64,000 nt of DNA from Terribacillus saccharophilus (GTDB lineage Bacteria > Bacillota > Bacilli > Bacillales > Amphibacillaceae). The DNA lies in contig NZ_NPBJ01000004.1 in the NCBI RefSeq assembly GCF_002272075.1, positions 186,001-250,000 of the forward strand, in the 5' to 3' direction. Shown here piece after piece: positions 45,080 to 54,194 of this stretch (position 1 is the first letter of the stretch; every line of letters begins with the position of its first letter). The position numbers were made by a program, and so were the translations under genes. The notes below the pieces were generated by a model. That model was not told the DNA's origin, ran no database searches, and saw only the letters and a list, made by a program, of their open reading frames with translations.

Positions 45080-46123
45080 TCAATATACATCTTTCCATTC
45101 ATCGATATTGGTTTCATCGAATTTGAACGGATCTCCGAGCATAATCTGCGTACCTTCTCCGTCCTCGACCACTTCCACTTCACCAAGATCACGCAAGTCT
45201 ACTTTCTCTCCTAGTTCGCCAGTGATGTTGCCTTCACCCAATTCATAAGCAGCATAAGCAGCTCCTTTACCGACATCAATCGGGTTCCACAAGTACATCC
45301 AAGGGCTAACACCGCTCTTAATATAAGTTGCCATCTCACTTGGTAAGCCTAGGCCAGTCAAAGCTATTTGGCCTTCTAAGCCTTTGTCTGTGAGCACTTT
45401 ACCTGCTGCGGCAATACCAACAGTCGTAGGTGCAATGATTGCCTTCAAGTCAGGGTAAGATTTAAGCAATGCTTCCGTTTCTGATACACTCTTATCACGT
45501 AAATCGTCTCCGTAAGCCACTTTTACAAGTTCAATATCTTTATAATCTTCTTTTTCAAGTTCCTTCTTCATCCATTCGATCCATGTATTCTGGTTTGTAG
45601 CCTGGCTTGTTGCACTCAGAACTGCAATCTGGCCTTCGCCGCCGATCATTTCAGAAACAGCTTCGATCTGTACCCGGCCGATGCGTTCTGGGTTAGCTTG
45701 GTTCACGTGAATATCACGACTGGCAGCATTCACTGCTGAATCAACTGATAAAACTTTGATTCCTTGATCTTTTGCTTTCTTCAATGCCGGCTCCAATGCA
45801 TCCGGATCGTTTCCAGCTACTGCAATAACATCTACTTTTTGCGTGATCAGCTGTTCGATTATCTGGATCTGTCCTTCGGCAGTTGGCTGATCTGGTGAGC
45901 GCAGAATGACTTCTCCGCCTAATTCCTTGATCGTACTCTCAAAACCGTCCAGCATTTTCTCACCATACGGATTTCCTGTATTTTTAAATACGAAAGCATA
46001 TTTCTTTGGTCCGTCATTTGACTCTCCACCAGATGTACCACTAGATTCCGGTGCCCCTTGGCTGCAGGCAGCCAGCATAAATACTAACAGCATCATAGCA
46101 ATCCATTTGCTCCACTTTTTCAT
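45080..46123 (-). CDS. rhaS: Rhamnose ABC transporter substrate-binding lipoprotein (RhaS-like)
   Basis: A 347-residue lipoprotein of the periplasmic-binding-protein fold (pentose/AI-2 class). The lipobox is FMLAAC (cysteine at residue 20), followed by a Ser/Gly-rich linker. The conserved pattern LTGLGLPSEM ... MYLWNPIDVGKGAAYAA is that of RhaS. It presents L-rhamnose to the two permeases encoded just upstream. It is the last gene of the ATPase-permease-permease-binding-protein operon, an order also seen in lsrACDB. Confidence 0.88.
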   Translation of the reverse strand: MKKWSKWIAMMLLVFMLAACSQGAPESSGTSGGESNDGPKKYAFVFKNTGNPYGEKMLDGFESTIKELGGEVILRSPDQPTAEGQIQIIEQLITQKVDVIAVAGNDPDALEPALKKAKDQGIKVLSVDSAVNAASRDIHVNQANPERIGRVQIEAVSEMIGGEGQIAVLSATSQATNQNTWIEWMKKELEKEDYKDIELVKVAYGDDLRDKSVSETEALLKSYPDLKAIIAPTTVGIAAAGKVLTDKGLEGQIALTGLGLPSEMATYIKSGVSPWMYLWNPIDVGKGAAYAAYELGEGNITGELGEKVDLRDLGEVEVVEDGEGTQIMLGDPFKFDETNIDEWKDVY

Positions 46124-46170
46124 CTCGGTCTCCCCTTATTATCTATTAGTATCAGCAAGCGCTGGAATAC

Positions 46171-47175
46171 TCACTTTCTTTTCATCATGCCGCCAAGCTT
46201 TGGAATGGCAACTGACAGGATTAGCAATGCTCCTACAATAATTAAAAATATTTGACTTGGAAGATTGATTAGCCCGAGTCCATATTGCAAATAGCCGATG
46301 ATGAAAACAGCTATGACAACACCTAACACCCGTCCTTTTCCGCCAGCTGTGCTGACACCGCCAAGCGCTGCCATCGCAATGATGTCAAGTTCATACATGG
46401 TAGCAATGTTCGGGCGTGTGCTGCCCATCCTTGATGTAAGGAAAATTGCCGTCACAGCAGCTAGCAATCCTGCCAGCATGAAGACGATCACTTTGACTTT
46501 ATCTACCTTGATACCTGAAAAACGACTGGCTGTCGGATTGTTCCCAATGGCAAATACTTTTCTCCCGAAAGTCGTCTTGTGCAGCACGATGCCGAATAGT
46601 AGAGCCAACGCTGCGAATACAATCAGCAGAAACGGTATTCCGAAAACATAACCCCATCCAAAGAATCCGAACCATTCAGGAAAACCTCCTGCTGCCTGAT
46701 CTTCCAGAATGATGTAAGCAATTCCCCGGTAAAGAATCATGGTTCCAAGTGTAACAATAACGGCCGAAAGCTCTTTGAACTTCACAATCAAGAGTCCATT
46801 GATCAGACCGCATATAGCGCCTGTTGCTAGACAAGCAATGATGGCCACTTCCATCGGCAGACCTGCACTTGTATAAAGCGTGGCCATGACAACAGACGAT
46901 AACGCAACTGTTGAACCTACAGAAATATCGATATCGCGCATGATCATGATCATCGCCATCGGAAAGACAATCAATGCTTTATCCAGAAAGACCATCGTTC
47001 CGTCCCGCAAACTCGGATAATTCAGGAAATAAGGTGACACATAGCTTCCGAGCAGGAGCACGGCGATCAATATGAGTAAGAGCATCCATTCCCATTGGAA
47101 GAAGAGACGCTTCCAGGAGAACGGCAAGTTCGTTTCTAGAGTACGAGGTTGATATGTTTGCTTTTTTTGTTCCAT
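46171..47175 (-). CDS. Rhamnose ABC transporter permease (second subunit)
   Basis: A 334-residue membrane protein of the ribose/AI-2/rhamnose permease family with about nine helices. It carries the family motifs MIMRDIDISVGSTVALSSV and the EAA-like FSGIKVDKVKVIVFMLAG, and ends with the conserved ALGGVSTAGGKGRVLGV. Its start ATG overlaps the TGA of the preceding permease. It forms a heterodimeric pore with that protein. Which is RhaP and which RhaQ cannot be settled here. Confidence 0.88.
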   Translation of the reverse strand: MEQKKQTYQPRTLETNLPFSWKRLFFQWEWMLLLILIAVLLLGSYVSPYFLNYPSLRDGTMVFLDKALIVFPMAMIMIMRDIDISVGSTVALSSVVMATLYTSAGLPMEVAIIACLATGAICGLINGLLIVKFKELSAVIVTLGTMILYRGIAYIILEDQAAGGFPEWFGFFGWGYVFGIPFLLIVFAALALLFGIVLHKTTFGRKVFAIGNNPTASRFSGIKVDKVKVIVFMLAGLLAAVTAIFLTSRMGSTRPNIATMYELDIIAMAALGGVSTAGGKGRVLGVVIAVFIIGYLQYGLGLINLPSQIFLIIVGALLILSVAIPKLGGMMKRK

Positions 47176-48194
47176 CAGCCAGCCCTCCTAAGCAGATGAA
47201 TTCGTTCGACACGGCGTTTCACGATGGCATTGACGATAACGGCAAGCAGAATGATAAAGCCTTGGATACCGTTTTGCCAGAATGGCGATACATTCAAAAG
47301 CGGCAGTGCATTGTTCAAAATCCCAAGCAATATTGCTCCGAGCAGAACGCCTGCTAGCTTTCCAGAACCACCAGCGATGCTAACCCCGCCCAATATACAG
47401 GCTGCAATGACTGTAAGTTCGTAACCCGAGGCTGTATCTCCTTGAGCCGATGCAAACTTAGATACCCACAAGACGCCGCACAGACCGGATAATCCTCCCA
47501 TGATGGTATACACAAGGAACAAGATTCGCCCCTGTTTAATACCGCTCACAGCTGCTGATTGCGGATTACTTCCGACTGCATAGATCTGCCGTCCTGTACG
47601 TGTGTAATTAAGAAAATAAAAGAATACGAGGCAGAAAATAACCGCAATCCAGATTAGATGATTCAGGCCCAGAAAAGTTCCGGTTGCAATTTCCACGAAG
47701 CTTTCTGACATTTGATACGAACTAACCCACTCTCCATCACTCACTAAAAACGTAAGACCACGGAAAATGTTCATCAAAGCTAGTGTAGCTATGATTGGCA
47801 GCAAGCCGACTTTAGCAACCAGCAGGCCGATGACCATCCCGCACAAAGCTCCGATTATGGTACCAATAAGCAAGCATAGAAACGGATTGACTGTCGGGTT
47901 GGCTGCCACAAGCTGCGCTGTCAGCATACCGGAAAGCGCAATAACAGCTCCGATCGACAAATCGATTCCCCTTGTAATCAGAACGATCATCATCCCCAAC
48001 GCAAGGATGACCAGGATCGATGTATTGGTTGCCATGTCAAGGATGTTTTCTCCCGTTAAAAAAGAAGGATTTCGCAATTGTACCCCGATACATAAAATAA
48101 CGATGAAGAAAAACAGCCCAAGCTCTCGGAATTGATAAAACAGTGCCAGCGGATTTTTCTTCTCCAGATCTAGATTTTCTGTTTTGATTTCCAT
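47175..48194 (-). CDS. Rhamnose ABC transporter permease (first subunit)
   Basis: A 339-residue paralogue of the adjacent permease: MIVLITRGIDLSIGAVIALSGM, SAAVSGIKQGRILFLVYTIMGGLSG and ILGGVSIAGGSGKLAGVL are the matching motifs. It has about nine membrane helices and a longer charged cytoplasmic N-terminus. It lies 16 bases after the ATPase and shares the TGATG junction with the next gene. Confidence 0.88.
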   Translation of the reverse strand: MEIKTENLDLEKKNPLALFYQFRELGLFFFIVILCIGVQLRNPSFLTGENILDMATNTSILVILALGMMIVLITRGIDLSIGAVIALSGMLTAQLVAANPTVNPFLCLLIGTIIGALCGMVIGLLVAKVGLLPIIATLALMNIFRGLTFLVSDGEWVSSYQMSESFVEIATGTFLGLNHLIWIAVIFCLVFFYFLNYTRTGRQIYAVGSNPQSAAVSGIKQGRILFLVYTIMGGLSGLCGVLWVSKFASAQGDTASGYELTVIAACILGGVSIAGGSGKLAGVLLGAILLGILNNALPLLNVSPFWQNGIQGFIILLAVIVNAIVKRRVERIHLLRRAG

Positions 48195-48210
48195 TTTGTC
48201 GCCTCCTTCT

Positions 48211-49728
48211 TTATCCGCTTTTCTCTTGTACTTGCTCTTCGCCCATTGCTGCTTCCAAAATCATCTCTTGGGTGATGCCCCTGTTAACGAAGTCGGCTGC
48301 AATCCTGCCCTCTTTCAATACTAAGATTCGATCGCTCATACCTAGGATCTCGGGCATTTCAGAAGAGACGAAAAGAACTGCATAACCAGCTTCTGCCAGT
48401 TGCTGGACTATTTCATATATAGCCGCCTTTGCTCCGATATCGACACCTTTCGTCGGTTCATCCAGCAAAATCACTTTAAGTTCCTTTGTCAGCAGTTTCG
48501 CAACGGCTACTTTTTGCTGGTTTCCACCGGAAAGTGAATTGACCGAATCAAAGATGCTCGTTGCTTTGATATGCACTTTTTCACCGAATTCTTTGGCCTG
48601 CCGCTTTTCCTTATCACGGTGTATCCAAGTAAAGGATGATAGATCGGATAAGTTTGCTAAGGTTATGTTTTTTTCGATACTCCAATCAACCAGCAAACCT
48701 TGATCCAATCGATCTTCCGCCAAATATCCGATACCATTATTCATAGCTGCCTGTGGATTTTTATTGCGAATCGACCTGCCGCTCAGCAGTATTTCTCCCT
48801 TGTCAAAGGCTGTTATGCCGAATATCGCTTGGCATACCTCTGTTCGTCCAGCACCAACCAATCCTGTCATACCGAGTATTTCGCCGCTTTTGATTGAAAA
48901 ACTGATATCCTCGAATTCACCTAGCTTACACAAGTTTTTCACTTCCAGAACTGTCTCTCCTGCGCTCGTCTTTTTATCAGGGAAAATCTGATTAATTTCC
49001 CTTCCGACCATCGCAACAATCAATTTCTCATTTGATATGTCTTCCACATCCCAAGTGCCGATGTAGTTGCTATCGCGCAGTACCGTAACACGGCTGGCGA
49101 GTCTGTACATATCCTCGAAACGGTGAGAAATAAAAATGATGGAAGTGCCTTCATCCCGCAGCTTTTCGGTAATTCGATACAGCTCTTCACTTTCTCTTGC
49201 AGTCAGTGCAGCTGTCGGTTCATCCATAATGATGATTTTTGCCTTCGTACTTATAGCCTTAGCGATTTCGACGATTTGCTGCTGCGCCACGCTCAGCGTA
49301 TTCATTTGAGCTTTAGGATCTAAACTGCTGCCCAATTCACGCAGCAGCTGCCGAGCCTGTTTATGCATCTCCCGCCAATTCAGCGTCTTCCATACTTGGT
49401 GCCTAATTTCATGATTCATGAAGATATTTTCAGTGACAGACAAGTCGGGATAACTGGTCACGTGCTGATAAATAGCCGCAATTCCATGCTGTTGAGCTTG
49501 TTTAGGATTTTGGAAAGACACTTTTTCTCCCACCAGAAGCATCTCGCCTTCTGTTGGTTGATGGACGCCTGTTATGATCTTGATGAAAGTGGACTTCCCC
49601 GCACCATTTTCACCCATCAAAGCGTGGATTTCCCCCTTCTTCAGCTGGAACTGCATATCGTTCAGAGCCTTTACACCAGGAAAGGCTTTTGATATCCCTT
49701 TCATTTCGAGTACAAATTCGTTTGTCAT
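48211..49728 (-). CDS. Rhamnose ABC transporter ATP-binding protein (RhaT-type, fused double ATPase)
   Basis: A 505-residue tandem ABC ATPase of the monosaccharide class. The first domain has Walker A GENGAGKST (~residue 40), signature LSVAQQQ and Walker B IIIMDEPTAAL. The second has a degenerate Walker A (GLVGAGRTE), the full signature LSGGNQQK and Walker B VILLDEPTKGVD. That asymmetry is normal for RbsA/RhaT-type proteins. First gene of the ABC operon; a cre-like site lies about 20 bases upstream and a terminator for the preceding regulator gene lies beyond it. Confidence 0.92.
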   Translation of the reverse strand: MTNEFVLEMKGISKAFPGVKALNDMQFQLKKGEIHALMGENGAGKSTFIKIITGVHQPTEGEMLLVGEKVSFQNPKQAQQHGIAAIYQHVTSYPDLSVTENIFMNHEIRHQVWKTLNWREMHKQARQLLRELGSSLDPKAQMNTLSVAQQQIVEIAKAISTKAKIIIMDEPTAALTARESEELYRITEKLRDEGTSIIFISHRFEDMYRLASRVTVLRDSNYIGTWDVEDISNEKLIVAMVGREINQIFPDKKTSAGETVLEVKNLCKLGEFEDISFSIKSGEILGMTGLVGAGRTEVCQAIFGITAFDKGEILLSGRSIRNKNPQAAMNNGIGYLAEDRLDQGLLVDWSIEKNITLANLSDLSSFTWIHRDKEKRQAKEFGEKVHIKATSIFDSVNSLSGGNQQKVAVAKLLTKELKVILLDEPTKGVDIGAKAAIYEIVQQLAEAGYAVLFVSSEMPEILGMSDRILVLKEGRIAADFVNRGITQEMILEAAMGEEQVQEKSG

Positions 49729-49748
49729 CTTTTGCCCTCCTTCACTAC

Positions 49749-49762
49749 TGAATGCGCTTACA
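49749..49762 (-). promoter_or_regulatory. cre-like site before the rhamnose ABC operon
   Basis: On the minus strand TGTAAGCGCATTCA differs at one position from TGWAANCGNTNWCA. It lies 21 bases before the ATPase start. Confidence 0.6.
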
Positions 49763-49773
49763 TAAAGAGTATG

Positions 49774-49800
49774 AAAAAAGTCCCGCTTCGAGAAGGGGAC
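49774..49800 (-). terminator. Terminator of the sensor-regulator genes
   Basis: On the minus strand GTCCCCTTC pairs with GAAGCGGGAC (one-base bulge), followed by TTTTTT. It separates the response regulator from the ABC operon. Confidence 0.7.
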
Positions 49801-49838
49801 GTCTTTCGGAATAGGAGGTTATTCTTCTGTTATTATCC

Positions 49839-51365
49839 TTATCGGCGCAAACGACGATATTCTGATGGAGCAAATCCTGTATGTTTCTTGAACAGCTTAC
49901 TGAAATATTTGTGATCATGGTATCCGACTGAATCAGAGATTATCGTTACTTTATCATCTGTATCCTCCAGCTTGCGCTTGGCAAGCTCTAACCTCTGTTT
50001 GGTAACATATTGCAGTACGGTTTCTCTTGTATGCTTTTTGAAATAAGCACAGAAATACGTCGGGTTCATATAGACATGTGCTGCTACTTGTTCAATCGTT
50101 ATCGCTTCCTGTACATGATGATGTATGAAGGCTTTCGCCCGCTCCACCGCTGTTCGATCTGAATGTTGATCCAATCTGATGCACATATCTGCCAGATCTT
50201 TGGTCCAATTTTCAAATCCTTGAAGCAATTCAAAAGCTGGTATGGTTTGACTCGTGTATCTCCCTAACTTCTGGAGCATCCGGTTAACATCATTGACGGG
50301 CAATCGTTTGCTGACATCATACAGCATTTCGATACCTGTACATTGAACGAGTGCTATTACCGAATCCAGCTGCTCTGCTGCAAGCTCGTCTTTTAATTTA
50401 TATAAAGCAGCATCCACATCATCGAATACAAACTGCTTGAAAGAAAACCGCAATGTATGCAGGATATCCTGGGTGTCAGCATTGATGACTTCCGTATATT
50501 GACTTTCTGCAGAAGCAGGCTGGAGCTTTATCTCCATCTGCTCCGCTTCCATTGCCGCAGGCAGCAATTCCAATTCGTGCAGTATTTGACCAAGAGAAGC
50601 TGTTAGCTTGAAGAAAGTACGGTGAGACAGAGTTCCAGCAATATGATCGATAAATATGGATGGATTTTCTTCCTCAGTATGTACAAGCAGACCAAAGCTT
50701 TGTTCTTGATCCCACCACCACCAAAAGGATGAATCTGACCATTGATTTGACAGCTCTGCATTAAATATCCGGACAACTGCACTAAGCTCCTGGTGAAAAC
50801 GAACAGGATCTCGTTTAGCTTTTTGCTGATGGAAGTTTTGAAGCTGTAAACGGCATGTGTAATACGTTCCTGATGGGAATATTTCTGTCCATTGTGTATC
50901 AGCCAGGCTGTTTTCACTCGAAAGAGCACGCAGCAACTGAAGCTGCTCTTGTTTCTGACTCTCCCGTTCTCGCACATTTTCTATTTCTTGTTTCTTTTCA
51001 CACAGTTGCTGGAGCCGATCCTGCAGCTGCTGCCTATCGATTGGCTTCAAAAGATAATCGGTAACTTGATTCCGTAATGCTTGCTGCACATACTGAAAAT
51101 CATCGAAACCGCTCAAAACAAGAAATTCTCCAGTGTAGCCAGCCTCTTTTAACTCTGTAATGAGCGTTAATCCATCCATAATCGGCATCTTGATATCTGT
51201 CAGAACAACTTCTGCTTTCTTACCAAGCCTCCATTCATCTAATGCCTCTTGCCCATTAGCAAACGTACCAATAACCGCGCATTGTGGCTGATTGCTGATA
51301 AAACGCTCTAGTCCCATACGAATTCGATATTCATCCTCTACGATCATGATTTGTAAATTCCGCAT
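49839..51365 (-). CDS. AraC-type (YesN-like) two-component response regulator
   Basis: A 508-residue regulator. The receiver domain (residues ~1-120) has IMIVEDE, the phospho-acceptor Asp in VVLTDIKMPIMDG and Lys in DYLLKPID. A long middle region with no recognised fold follows, and the C-terminal ~100 residues carry two AraC helix-turn-helix motifs (IEQVAAHVYMNPTYFCAYFKK; SVGYHDHKYFSKLFKKHTG). The ATG at 51365 follows AAAGGGGAAG and overlaps the kinase gene by 35 bases, so the pair is coupled. Its target is probably the ABC operon immediately downstream; that is inference. Confidence 0.88.
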   Translation of the reverse strand: MRNLQIMIVEDEYRIRMGLERFISNQPQCAVIGTFANGQEALDEWRLGKKAEVVLTDIKMPIMDGLTLITELKEAGYTGEFLVLSGFDDFQYVQQALRNQVTDYLLKPIDRQQLQDRLQQLCEKKQEIENVRERESQKQEQLQLLRALSSENSLADTQWTEIFPSGTYYTCRLQLQNFHQQKAKRDPVRFHQELSAVVRIFNAELSNQWSDSSFWWWWDQEQSFGLLVHTEEENPSIFIDHIAGTLSHRTFFKLTASLGQILHELELLPAAMEAEQMEIKLQPASAESQYTEVINADTQDILHTLRFSFKQFVFDDVDAALYKLKDELAAEQLDSVIALVQCTGIEMLYDVSKRLPVNDVNRMLQKLGRYTSQTIPAFELLQGFENWTKDLADMCIRLDQHSDRTAVERAKAFIHHHVQEAITIEQVAAHVYMNPTYFCAYFKKHTRETVLQYVTKQRLELAKRKLEDTDDKVTIISDSVGYHDHKYFSKLFKKHTGFAPSEYRRLRR

Positions 51366-53136
51366 CCAGACTTCCCCTTTCCGAAACATGACGAAATGGC
51401 AAGTAAAGCCTTACAGTTGCACCCTTTTGATTGTTCTCCAATGAAACACCATAGTTATTTCCGTACAGCATTTTGATTCGATTGGCAACATTGCTTAATC
51501 CATAATGCGCAGATTTTGAAGTTATGCCTGGTTCCAGACTAAGCTCTTCTTCCAGCTTCGTTTTAACTGTCGGGTCAAAACCTGGTCCATCATCTTTTAT
51601 AGTCAGTATGAGCATATCAGGTGTTTGATGAATCTTGATATCGATATGAATGCTAGTCTTGGTTTCCAAGCCGTATTTAATGCTGTTTTCGACAATCGGT
51701 TGGAGTATGAATTTTGGAACCTGCACATCAGTGGAGATTTCAGGATAAGCAGTTTTCCAAGTAAGCCGGTCATAGAAACGGAACTGCTGGATTGATAGAA
51801 AATCCTCGACATGTCTGATTTCCTCTTTAAGGGAGACAAATTTGACGCCATTATCCAAGGAATACCGCAGCATTCTGCCAAGTGTCGTGATAATATTGAT
51901 AACTTCCTCCTGTTCCCCTGCTTCTACCGCATAATTAATCGTTTCCAGTGTATTGAAGATAAAATGTGGATTGATCTGGGTTTGGAGTGCATATAACTCG
52001 GCTTCCTGCTGCTTGAGTCTAATCATATAATTCTTTTGGATCAAATCGCGTATTTCAACAATCATGTGATTATAGCTCTCCGTCAGCCTGCCAACTTCAT
52101 CCTGTTTGGTTACTGGCAGCGTTTGCTGGAACTTCCCGCCTTGGACGCTGCGCATATTATCTATCAGACGCTTAATAGGCTGCGAGACATTATAAGCAAC
52201 AAATGTGTACAAACATAGACTGAATATAATGAACAGAAGAAAAAGAACAATTGAGATGGTTCGGGTTTGCTGCTGTTTGGCAAACAGTTTTTCTGTAGGT
52301 ATTTCATAAATTAACGCATACTCCTGCTGTATGGCTGGAGTGATACCAACCAATTTACCATCCTGCAGAAAGCTTCCATTTTCGATTGGATAACGATCGT
52401 CCGGAACAACTTGATCGCTTTTCTCCTTTTTCGAATCATAAGCTATTCTTCCAGACTCTTTTTCCAAAAGCATGATTCTGGCAGCATTATGTTCTTTGAA
52501 CGTGCCTGTAATACGGTCGACAAATGATACATCCAACGCCAAAAACATTGTTCCCAGATATTCTTGGTTTTCACGATCCTGCAGCGGTACACCGATTAAC
52601 AGATAATCAGCATTATTCTCAAATACAAGATTTGTATCCTGCGGAAGAAGAATCATGCTTCCTTTTTCCAGCTCCAAGCTTTGGCCGTAAACAGCTGCTT
52701 CACCTTTAGAAAAACCGCTGTAATTTTTGGCTGTTGCCGCGAAAACTCTATTTTTAGAGAAGACAAACACACCGAGCAAATCAGAAGAACTACTATGAAG
52801 AAAACTGCTGGAAAGATAACGCTCCATCGTGTATTGCTGCTGCATTGCTTCCGCATGTAACTGAAAGCTATCCTGTCTCAATATCTCGATCATCTGCTGT
52901 GATTGATACAGTCTTTCGGGCATATTCGTTACATCCTGTACATTTCGATCGATTTGCTGACTTGCCTGTTCCAGCATTTGCGGTACCAGCGCCCCGATTT
53001 GCTCTTCTGCTGCTTTTGTATATGCTGTATAAATGAAAAAACCGAGCAGTGCGACCGGTATGATGGTAAGTAGTGTATAAGATAGCAGCAGCTTATGCAT
53101 TAACGAAAGATTGCGGAATTTCTTTTTAAAAATCAT
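51331..53136 (-). CDS. LytS/YesM-type sensor histidine kinase
   Basis: A ~600-residue membrane kinase. TM1 is LLLSYTLLTIIPVALLGFFI, then an extracellular Cache-like sensor of ~250 residues, TM2 (SIVLFLLFIIFSLCLYTFVA, around residue 300), a HAMP linker, and the kinase core with INPHFIFNTLETINYA (His box), PKFILQPIVENSIKYGLE (N box) and DDGPGFDP (G box). This is the YesM family that pairs with YesN-type regulators. The start (53136 or 53148) is uncertain because both lie inside the end of the upstream lipoprotein gene, indicating coupling. Confidence 0.88.
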   Translation of the reverse strand: MIFKKKFRNLSLMHKLLLSYTLLTIIPVALLGFFIYTAYTKAAEEQIGALVPQMLEQASQQIDRNVQDVTNMPERLYQSQQMIEILRQDSFQLHAEAMQQQYTMERYLSSSFLHSSSSDLLGVFVFSKNRVFAATAKNYSGFSKGEAAVYGQSLELEKGSMILLPQDTNLVFENNADYLLIGVPLQDRENQEYLGTMFLALDVSFVDRITGTFKEHNAARIMLLEKESGRIAYDSKKEKSDQVVPDDRYPIENGSFLQDGKLVGITPAIQQEYALIYEIPTEKLFAKQQQTRTISIVLFLLFIIFSLCLYTFVAYNVSQPIKRLIDNMRSVQGGKFQQTLPVTKQDEVGRLTESYNHMIVEIRDLIQKNYMIRLKQQEAELYALQTQINPHFIFNTLETINYAVEAGEQEEVINIITTLGRMLRYSLDNGVKFVSLKEEIRHVEDFLSIQQFRFYDRLTWKTAYPEISTDVQVPKFILQPIVENSIKYGLETKTSIHIDIKIHQTPDMLILTIKDDGPGFDPTVKTKLEEELSLEPGITSKSAHYGLSNVANRIKMLYGNNYGVSLENNQKGATVRLYLPFRHVSERGSLDAEFTNHDRRG

Positions 53137-54145
53137 ATTGATCCACATTCTCCGCCGTAAAATCAATCGGTTCCCCCATAATGATTTGCTCTCCCTTTAC
53201 TTGGATCCTCCCAACATCTTCTATGAACATACCATCCTCGATTACCGTACCATCTTGCATCAGTTTTGCTATCATGACAGTCAAGTAACCGAGTTTCTTA
53301 GGACTCCATAAGGTGATTCCTCGGACATCTCCTTCCTTTAAATGTGCATTCATGTCACGCGGAGATGCCAAACCGACTATAACGATATCATTTGATACAT
53401 TCTCTTCCTTCAGCACTGCCGCTGCGGCTGGCGGACCGAGTGAGGCAATCCCAATAATGCCCTTTAAATCCGGAAAAGCTTTCACCACTCGTTTTGATTC
53501 CTGATAAGCTGTGACAGGACTATCATTTGTATAAGCCACTTCTCGAAGTATCAGATTCGGATAATAAGCTCGATTGTGCTGCTTAATCCAATGCAGCCAT
53601 TCTTCTTGATTGAGCGATGACTGCGACCCGGAAAGAATAATATACTCTCCTTCCTCCCCGATTTGTGCTGCTAGGCTGTCAAGCAAATGCTCACCTAGCA
53701 TTTCAGCATCTACCATATTGATAAAATAATCTCTAGCTTCAGGATGAGCATCCGCATCCCATGTCAGAACCGTTATACCTTGCCGTCTAGCCTCTATCAG
53801 TACAGGTGAGAGTCGATCTGGGTCTATGACACTTACCGCCAGAACGTCGACTTTTTGTTTTATAAAAGTACGAATGATTTCTTCTTGCTGAGCAGGATCT
53901 GCTGTTGTTGGACCTTTGAAATGAACAGTAGCACCAGAGGACTTAGCCGCTTCTTCCACTCCCTGTTGTACTGCTTGAAAATAGGGAATTTCCATCACTT
54001 TCGGCACAATAGCAATATCGATTTGTTCCGTTTGCTCAGGATGTGACTCTGACGGCGGCGTTTCCTGTACATAAAGTATTTCCTTTTTGTTGCAAGCGCT
54101 TACAAAAATCAACAGAATAAGCAGGACAAGTGATTTCTTTTGCAT
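53126..54145 (-). CDS. Sugar-binding lipoprotein, probable sensor partner (not a transporter subunit)
   Basis: A 339-residue lipoprotein, lipobox FVSAC (Cys at residue 18), then a periplasmic-binding fold distantly like the RhaS protein encoded ~8 kb away (shared pattern GLASPRDMNAHLKEGDVRGITLWSP versus RhaS GLGLPSEMATYIKSGVSPWMYLWNP at the same place). It overlaps the sensor kinase by about 11 bases and no permease is adjacent. This arrangement is that of XylFII-LytS-YesN, in which the binding protein presents the sugar to the kinase. A sensing role is inferred. Confidence 0.78.
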   Translation of the reverse strand: MQKKSLVLLILLIFVSACNKKEILYVQETPPSESHPEQTEQIDIAIVPKVMEIPYFQAVQQGVEEAAKSSGATVHFKGPTTADPAQQEEIIRTFIKQKVDVLAVSVIDPDRLSPVLIEARRQGITVLTWDADAHPEARDYFINMVDAEMLGEHLLDSLAAQIGEEGEYIILSGSQSSLNQEEWLHWIKQHNRAYYPNLILREVAYTNDSPVTAYQESKRVVKAFPDLKGIIGIASLGPPAAAAVLKEENVSNDIVIVGLASPRDMNAHLKEGDVRGITLWSPKKLGYLTVMIAKLMQDGTVIEDGMFIEDVGRIQVKGEQIIMGEPIDFTAENVDQYDF

Positions 54146-54161
54146 AGTATCATCCTTAGCA

Positions 54162-54187
54162 ACCCCGCAAGCATTGCTTTGCGGGGT
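54162..54187. repeat. GC-rich hairpin between rhaR and the sensor lipoprotein gene
   Basis: ACCCCGCAA and TTGCGGGGT form a 9-bp perfect stem. No T-run follows on the minus strand, so it is more likely a processing or mRNA-stability element than a full terminator. Confidence 0.65.
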
Positions 54188-54194
54188 CGGTTGA

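Noticed and set aside
53155-53166. Longer start for the sensor kinase at 53166
   Set aside because: It would deepen the overlap with the lipoprotein gene and has no ribosome site; 53136 or 53148 is more likely.
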